A stretch of DNA of 64,000 nt from positions 930,001 to 994,000 of the forward strand of contig CAVPVV010000003.1 of assembly GCA_963709325.1 (NCBI GenBank), read 5' to 3'. This DNA is from VFZN01 sp963709325. GTDB taxonomy: Bacteria; Acidobacteriota; Vicinamibacteria; Vicinamibacterales; UBA2999. Shown piece by piece: positions 58,943-64,000 of this stretch; position 1 is the first letter of the stretch, and the number at the start of each line of letters is the position of its first letter. The notes beneath the pieces are model-generated. The model was not told the DNA's origin, did no database searches, and saw nothing but the letters and a program-made list of their open reading frames with translations. A program made the position numbers and the translations under genes.

Positions 58943-61396
58943 CTAGTCAGACCGCAGCACAGCGGCGGGGTCGAGGTGCGTCGCCCGGCGAGCGGGCAGC
59001 ATGGACGCGACGGCGGCAACCGACGCGAGGACCAGCGCGGTTGCGATCAGAGTCATGGGATCCCAGGGCGAGACGCCGTACAGTTGGCTGCGCAACCACC
59101 ACGCACCGCTCACAGCCGCTACGAGGCCGGTCGAGACGCCGGCGACGGCCAGCGCCGTCGTTTCGCGAAACACGCGCGCCATGATGTGTCCCGTCCGTGC
59201 GCCGAGCGCGAGCCGGACGCCGAACTCTCGCCGCCGCATCGACACCGAATAGGCAATTACGCCGTAGACACCGACTGACGCCAGGAGCAGCGCCGCGGCC
59301 GCGAACACGCCGGCGAGCATCGCCGTGAAACCGCGGATCGCCCGCGCCTCGTCGAGATACGCCTCGAGAGGGCGGACGTCGTAGATCGGGAGCGCCGCAT
59401 CCAGCCGTTTCACCGCCTCCCGCACCGGCGTCGTCAGCAGCGACGGATCGCGGCTCGTCTTCACCACGACGACGAACGGATTGCGCGGCACCTGGCGCTC
59501 CGGAAAGTACACCTGGTCGCGAATCTCTTCAGTCGGGCTCCGATGGCGCATGTGACGGACGACCCCGACGACGGTCACCCAGGTGGAGGGCGTGCCGGTC
59601 ACCGTGGGATCGACACCGAGCCGGCGGCCGACGGCCGATTTGCCCGGCCACGCTCGTGCCGCGAGCCGTTCGTCCACGATCGCAACAGGGGCGGCGTGAT
59701 GGTCGTCGCTCTCCGTGAACGTCCGCCCATCGACCAGCCGGACGCCGAGCATTTCCATCAGCCCGGGCGAGACGGCGCGATAGTCCGCTTGAGGGGCCGT
59801 TGACGCATCGCCGCCGGGCTGCGACAGGTACGGCCCGCCCCAGTTCGGCACGTGATCGTACGGTGCGTGGCTGATCGCGGCGGCACCGGCCGCTCCGGGA
59901 AGGCTCCCGAGCTCGGTTTCGAGGCGGCGCACGAACGCGTTGAACGCGTCCTGGTTCGGATAGCGTGAACCGGGCGGCGCGACGCGAAAGGTCAGCGCCC
60001 CGCCCGGTTCGAAGCCGGGGTCGATCTGCTGGATGCGCAGCACCGTTCGAATCAGCAGCAGTGCCGCCACCACCAGCACCACGCTCAAGGCCACCTGGGC
60101 GATCGTCAGCACCCGTCGCAAGGCGACGCCCGATCCGCCGCCGGCCCGTTGCGCGTCGGCTCGAAGAGCCTCGACCAGGCTCCGCTTCATCGTCTCGCTT
60201 GCTGGCGCGAGGGAGAGCAGCAGCATCCACACAGTGACGATGCCGAGGCTGAGTGCCGCGACGGGCGGGCTGAGCGTCGCCAGGCGCAGCCGGCCGAGCG
60301 CATCCGGCGTCGAGGACAGCAAGAGCGACAGGCCCCACTGGCCGATCAGCAATCCGGCGGCACCCCCAAGCGCGGCCAGAATCGCCGACTCGATGACGTA
60401 CTGCCGGAGTATGCGTCCCGCCCCGGCCCCCAGGGCGGTCTTCATCGCCGTCTCGCGCGCGCGGCTTGCGGCACGGGCCACCAGCAGGCCAGCGACGTTG
60501 ACGCAGGCTATCAGCAGAAGGATGCCGACGCCGATCGACAACACTCGGAGCGGCGTCCGGACGTCCCGCATCGCGTCTTCGTGCAGCGGCACCGTCTCGA
60601 ACTGCCGGCCAGCAGCGCCGTAGAACGCGTTGGCCTGTGAGATCTCGCGCCCGACCCGCGCGATATCGGCGCGCCCGTCCGCAACCCGAACGTCGGAACG
60701 CATCCGCCCGATCACGCGCAGGTAGCGCTGTCCACGCGGTCCTTCCGGAAAGCGCCGGTTGAGCGGCACGAACGCTTCGAGATCGTCCGGGACCGCGGAA
60801 TCAGGCGGCATCATCAGGCGGAACCCGTCGGGCATGACACCGACGACTGTCATTGGCGTGCCGTTGACCTCGATGCGGCGGTTCACGATTGATGGATCGC
60901 TGCCGTAGCGCCGCTGCCAGGTTGCGGCGCTCAACAGGATGCTGGTGGGCGGGCCCGCGGCATCATCGCCGGCCTGGAAGGTGCGGCCGAGCGCGGCGTC
61001 GGCACCGAGCAGCGAGAAGAAGTCGGTGGTGACGAACCCGACGCGCAGCTGCTCCGGATCGTTCTCCCCGGTCAGGGCCGCGGTGGTGGCCCAGATGGCG
61101 CCGAACCCTTCGAATCTCGTGCTCCGCTCGTCCAGGTCCTTCAGCTCGGGTCCCGACAGCGGCGCCCGCGGATACCCTTCCGCTGACTGATCGGCCCACA
61201 CGAACACGAGCCGCGAGGGATCGCGGAACGGGAGTGGCTGGACCAGCAGCGCGTAAGCGACGCTGAAGATCGCGGTCACGGCCCCCACGCCGAGCGCCAG
61301 GGTGGCCAGCGACGCCAGCGTGAATCCCGGCGCCGCGCGCAGCCCGCGCCACGCGTGCGTGAGGTCCAACCGCAGCCCGTCGAGCGCGCGGACCAT
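58943..61396 (-). CDS. ADOP-type FtsX/MacB-like permease
   Basis: An 817-residue permease of the acidobacterial duplicated orphan permease type. It starts with AWRGLRAAPGFTLASLATLA, has a large periplasmic MacB_PCD domain (LVQPLPFRDPSRLVFVWADQ, VVGVMPDGFRLMMPPDS), a central bundle VGILLLIACVNVAGLLVARA, a second periplasmic domain (VTVVGVVRHMRHRSPTEEIR) and the end helices FAAAALLLASVGVYGVIAYS. No ATPase gene is near, as usual for this family. ATG 61396 was chosen because GGAGG precedes it and the homologous start follows; 61477 is possible. Confidence 0.87.
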   Translation of the reverse strand: MVRALDGLRLDLTHAWRGLRAAPGFTLASLATLALGVGAVTAIFSVAYALLVQPLPFRDPSRLVFVWADQSAEGYPRAPLSGPELKDLDERSTRFEGFGAIWATTAALTGENDPEQLRVGFVTTDFFSLLGADAALGRTFQAGDDAAGPPTSILLSAATWQRRYGSDPSIVNRRIEVNGTPMTVVGVMPDGFRLMMPPDSAVPDDLEAFVPLNRRFPEGPRGQRYLRVIGRMRSDVRVADGRADIARVGREISQANAFYGAAGRQFETVPLHEDAMRDVRTPLRVLSIGVGILLLIACVNVAGLLVARAASRARETAMKTALGAGAGRILRQYVIESAILAALGGAAGLLIGQWGLSLLLSSTPDALGRLRLATLSPPVAALSLGIVTVWMLLLSLAPASETMKRSLVEALRADAQRAGGGSGVALRRVLTIAQVALSVVLVVAALLLIRTVLRIQQIDPGFEPGGALTFRVAPPGSRYPNQDAFNAFVRRLETELGSLPGAAGAAAISHAPYDHVPNWGGPYLSQPGGDASTAPQADYRAVSPGLMEMLGVRLVDGRTFTESDDHHAAPVAIVDERLAARAWPGKSAVGRRLGVDPTVTGTPSTWVTVVGVVRHMRHRSPTEEIRDQVYFPERQVPRNPFVVVVKTSRDPSLLTTPVREAVKRLDAALPIYDVRPLEAYLDEARAIRGFTAMLAGVFAAAALLLASVGVYGVIAYSVSMRRREFGVRLALGARTGHIMARVFRETTALAVAGVSTGLVAAVSGAWWLRSQLYGVSPWDPMTLIATALVLASVAAVASMLPARRATHLDPAAVLRSD

Positions 61397-61492
61397 CGAA
61401 ACCTCCAGAAATGGACGCGAGGTGAAACCGAGAAGCTCGCGTAGGGTGTAGCGCGAGACGCCCTCGATGTCCAGCACGGAGTGACGAGTAGT

Positions 61493-61582
61493 GGGACCCG
61501 GGGCTCGGGGCTTGCTTGCCGCGCCGTAGCCTTCAGCGACGGCGGGAGGTCTCCTGGCTCCTAGCTCCTGCCTCCTGGCTAT
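61493..61582. repeat. two heptamer arrays between the permease genes
   Basis: GGGGCTC/GGGGCTT units at 61493-61515 and CTCCTGG/CTCCTAG/CTCCTGC units at 61550-61578 flank about 35 bp of ordinary sequence. The second array touches the stop codon (TAG at 61579-61581) of the upstream permease gene. Both genes run the same way. Two repeat families meet at one spot. Confidence 0.75.
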
Positions 61583-63999
61583 TGCACGCGCAGCGCCTGG
61601 GTCGGGGCGATCCGCGTGCCGCGAAGGGCGGGAACCAATGCCGCCAGCAACGCGACCGAAACGAGCACGATCGCCGTCAGCCCGAGCGTCCAGGGGTCCC
61701 TCGCGTCTGTCTCGTACAGGAGCGACGACAGCACGCGCGTGAGCGCCACCGCGCCGGCGAGGCCGATCGCGATGCCGGTAAGCACCAGCCGCGCCGCCTG
61801 CCCGACTACGAGCGACATCACCGACTCGCGGGTCGCGCCAAGGGCCATGCGGACACCGATTTCATGCGTCCGCTCGGTAACGGAGTAGGCCATGACGCCG
61901 TAGACGCCGACACCGGCCAGCAGCAGGGCGATGACCGCAAAGGCCGTCAGCAGCACGGCAATGACGCGAGGCCGCGCGATCGTCGCGTCGACGACTTCCT
62001 CCATCGTCTTCACGTCGGCCAGCGGCAATTCCGGATCGAGCGAACCCACCGCGGCCGACACGCTCCCCACCAGCGACTTCGGATCGAGATCGGTGCGGAC
62101 CACGAAGGTCATCACGCCGATGGCAAGTTGCCGATGAGGGATATAGACCGCCGGCCCGGCGGCGGCCTCGAGCGACGTCATCTTGATATCGCCGACGATG
62201 CCGACGATTTCGTAAACAACGCCGCCGTCCTCCTTGATTCGGACCCGGATCCGTTTGCCGATCGGGTCCTCGCCAGGAAACGTCCGTGCGGCGAGGCTCT
62301 CGCTGATCACTGCCACCTGGGGCGACTCTTCGCGATCCGCGTCGGTGAAGTCACGGCCCGCGATCTGCGGAATCCCCATGGTCCGGAACCAGTTGGGCGT
62401 CACCGGCCGGACCTGCGTCGTCGGCAGCCCACCCGGCGGCGGCTCCGGCTGGTCGACGCGGAAGTAGCCCGTGCCGATCCCGAGCCCGGCGAGCGGCAGG
62501 AAGCTCACCGCCGCTTGATCCCGAACGCCGGGGATCTGCCCGATCTTTGCGAGCATGGACGAGTACAACTCTGCCGACTTCGCGGCATCGGGATAGCGAG
62601 CGGCGGGCAGCTGGACGCGTGCGGTCAGTACCCCTGGCGACCGGAGGCCGGGATCGACGTGCTGCAGCCGCACGAAACTGCGAATCAGCAATCCGGCGCC
62701 GGCAAGCAGGACGAGCGAGATCGCCACCTCGATGACGACCAGTGCCGACAACGTCCGGCGCGAGCGCGCCGAGCCGCCGTGGCGTCCGGCCTCGCGGAGC
62801 ACGTCGGCCGGCGCACGTGCAGCCAGCAGCGCCGGCACCAGGCCGAACAGCAGGGCGGAGATCAGCGCCACGCCCAGGGTGAACGCCAGCACCGGCCCGT
62901 CGAGGGCGACTTGGTCGAGCCGGGGGATCGGAATTCGGTTGGCGACGAGTGCCAGCAGGCCCCGGTGGAACGCCAGCGCGAGGAGCAGTCCACCGCCCGC
63001 GCCCAGCAGGGCGAGCAGCACGCTCTCGCTGAGCATCTGTCGCACGAGGCGGGCGCGGCCGGCGCCGAGCGCGGTTCGAACGCCGATTTCCTGCTGGCGC
63101 ACAGCGCTGCGCGCCAGCAGGAGATTGGCAACGTTGACGCAAGCGATGAGCAGGACGAGCGCGACCGCCCCCGAGAGCACCTGGAGCGCCGGACGAATCT
63201 CGCCCACCATCTGTTCGTGTACCGGTACGAGCGTCACCGACCACCCGCCGTTCCGGTCGGGGACTTCCCGTTCCAGCGAGGCGGCGATCGCGCGCATGTC
63301 TCCGGTTGCCTGCTCGAACGAGATGCCGTCCTTGAGACGGGCGAGCCCGAAGGACGAGCCGCGCCCCGGCGCGTTGCGCATCTGCTCGAGCTTCCACCCA
63401 TACGGCCTCAGGAATGACGCGCCCTGCCCCATCAACGTGAAGCCGGCCGGCATCACACCGACGATCTCCCGCGGTTGGCCATCCGCGGTGATGGTGAGAC
63501 CGAGCACATCGGGCCGACCACCGAGCCGACTCTGCCAGAATTCGTGGGTGACCACGAGCACCTGGTCACGGCCGTCCTCATCCTCGGCGGCAGTGTAGGC
63601 GCGGCCTATCACGGGCTGGACGCCGAGCACCGCAAACACATCCGATGACGCGACGATCCCCGGCACTTCCTCGGGCCGTCCATCCATTGAGAGCGTCAAC
63701 CGAGCCTGCCCCGCAACCGCGAGATCCGCGAACGATCGATTCCGTTCGCGCCACGCGAGCCAGTTTGCCGGACTGATGACGTTGCGAGGCCGGTTGCGCG
63801 CCTGGTTGCTCTCCCAGACCACGACGATGCGGTCGGGCTGCTTGTACGGAAGCGGCTTCAGCGTCACGCCACGGACCACACTGAACGTGGCCGCGGTCGC
63901 GCCAATGCCCAGCGCCAGCGCGAGAAGAGCCGGAAGGGTGAACCGCGGGGCCCGCGCGAACGAACGGGCGGCAAATCGGAAGTCCTGGAGCAGCGTCAT
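61579..63999 (-). CDS. ADOP-type FtsX/MacB-like permease, start at the window edge
   Basis: An 806-residue paralogue of the next permease: DFRFAARSFARAPRFTLPAL, LALALGIGATAATFSVVRGV, LKPLPYKQPDRIVVVWESNQ, ALVLLIACVNVANLLLARSA, GVRTALGAGRARLVRQMLSE, YEIVGIVGDIKMTSLEAAAG and VIALLLAGVGVYGVMAYSVT. The duplicated half-structure with eight TM helices is typical. The ATG at 63999 is the last base triplet but one of the window, so a start further upstream cannot be excluded. No cognate ATPase is seen. Confidence 0.87.
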   Translation of the reverse strand: MTLLQDFRFAARSFARAPRFTLPALLALALGIGATAATFSVVRGVTLKPLPYKQPDRIVVVWESNQARNRPRNVISPANWLAWRERNRSFADLAVAGQARLTLSMDGRPEEVPGIVASSDVFAVLGVQPVIGRAYTAAEDEDGRDQVLVVTHEFWQSRLGGRPDVLGLTITADGQPREIVGVMPAGFTLMGQGASFLRPYGWKLEQMRNAPGRGSSFGLARLKDGISFEQATGDMRAIAASLEREVPDRNGGWSVTLVPVHEQMVGEIRPALQVLSGAVALVLLIACVNVANLLLARSAVRQQEIGVRTALGAGRARLVRQMLSESVLLALLGAGGGLLLALAFHRGLLALVANRIPIPRLDQVALDGPVLAFTLGVALISALLFGLVPALLAARAPADVLREAGRHGGSARSRRTLSALVVIEVAISLVLLAGAGLLIRSFVRLQHVDPGLRSPGVLTARVQLPAARYPDAAKSAELYSSMLAKIGQIPGVRDQAAVSFLPLAGLGIGTGYFRVDQPEPPPGGLPTTQVRPVTPNWFRTMGIPQIAGRDFTDADREESPQVAVISESLAARTFPGEDPIGKRIRVRIKEDGGVVYEIVGIVGDIKMTSLEAAAGPAVYIPHRQLAIGVMTFVVRTDLDPKSLVGSVSAAVGSLDPELPLADVKTMEEVVDATIARPRVIAVLLTAFAVIALLLAGVGVYGVMAYSVTERTHEIGVRMALGATRESVMSLVVGQAARLVLTGIAIGLAGAVALTRVLSSLLYETDARDPWTLGLTAIVLVSVALLAALVPALRGTRIAPTQALRVQ

Positions 64000-64000
64000 A

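Noticed and set aside
61516..63417. Open plus-strand frame of 633 codons opposite the permease
   Set aside because: Antisense to a well-conserved permease; no domain-like pattern.
58943..63999. Macrolide or lipoprotein exporter (MacB/LolCE) assignment for the two permeases
   Set aside because: No ATPase domain or gene and the duplicated layout fit ADOP-type orphan permeases better.

Overview
The window is a GC-rich bacterial chromosome segment that most resembles Acidobacteriota. This is an inference from gene content: two FtsX-type permeases of the acidobacterial duplicated orphan permease (ADOP) kind, secreted NHL beta-propellers, M16 protease pairs, DUF6152/DUF6644 proteins and a clade II nitrous-oxide reductase locus. 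Class Vicinamibacteria is my best guess. I see no rRNA, tRNA, CRISPR array, insertion sequence or phage gene.

Layout. 1-11.8 kb: acetyltransferases, argininosuccinate synthase, a secreted aldolase-like protein, a cupin, DUF2490, an NHL protein, a three-gene operon (cupredoxin-like protein, outer-membrane protein, GGDEF/EAL protein) and an old-yellow-enzyme reductase. 11.9-20.3 kb: a compact pterin-like cluster (GTP cyclohydrolase II, zinc-less dehydrogenase, degenerate 6-pyruvoyl-tetrahydropterin synthase homologue, methyltransferase, M20 hydrolase) with an M16 protease pair and a RibD-like reductase. 20.4-33 kb: DUF1326/DUF2182, two NHL proteins, a MarR/YceI/MFS locus, a SpoIIE-type phosphatase, a VirJ-like hydrolase, HtrA and a two-component system. 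33.3-41.4 kb: a damaged cytochrome c with two DUF6644 membrane proteins and DUF6152, a DUF3089 protein, two hybrid histidine kinases and a monooxygenase-like protein. 41.6-55.3 kb: a nos locus. It runs FAD/Fe-S oxidoreductase, Rieske protein, cytochrome b, pentaheme cytochrome c, nosZ, nosB-like, nosD, nosF, nosL, nosY, then a quinone-reductase-like gene, a Crp/Fnr regulator and a hemerythrin (RIC-like) protein. 55.4-64 kb: ergothioneine genes egtD/egtB, DUF1259 and two ADOP permeases.

Regulation visible in the DNA. The same box (TATGACG-N2-CGTCATA) lies upstream of the nos operon and of the hemerythrin gene, each time with a -10 hexamer at the spacing expected for an Fnr-class activator, so the Crp/Fnr protein encoded between them probably controls both. 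A 12-bp palindrome (GTGTTTAAACAC) abuts the -10 of marR and a -10-like hexamer of yceI. Many genes have a -10 hexamer exactly 6-7 nt before the start codon, which implies leaderless mRNAs.

The most unusual signal is a set of degenerate heptamer repeats in several consensus families. They begin at or next to stop codons, fold into long hairpins between convergent genes, and at some loci are read as protein: the NosL signal peptide, the N-terminus of an NHL protein and the C-terminus of a reductase.

Many genes carry single-base frameshifts, densest at 33-49 kb, often in short G/C runs. nosZ carries one amber codon at a conserved Trp. Long-read assembly error is the simplest explanation for the indels, but real decay cannot be excluded from this sequence alone.
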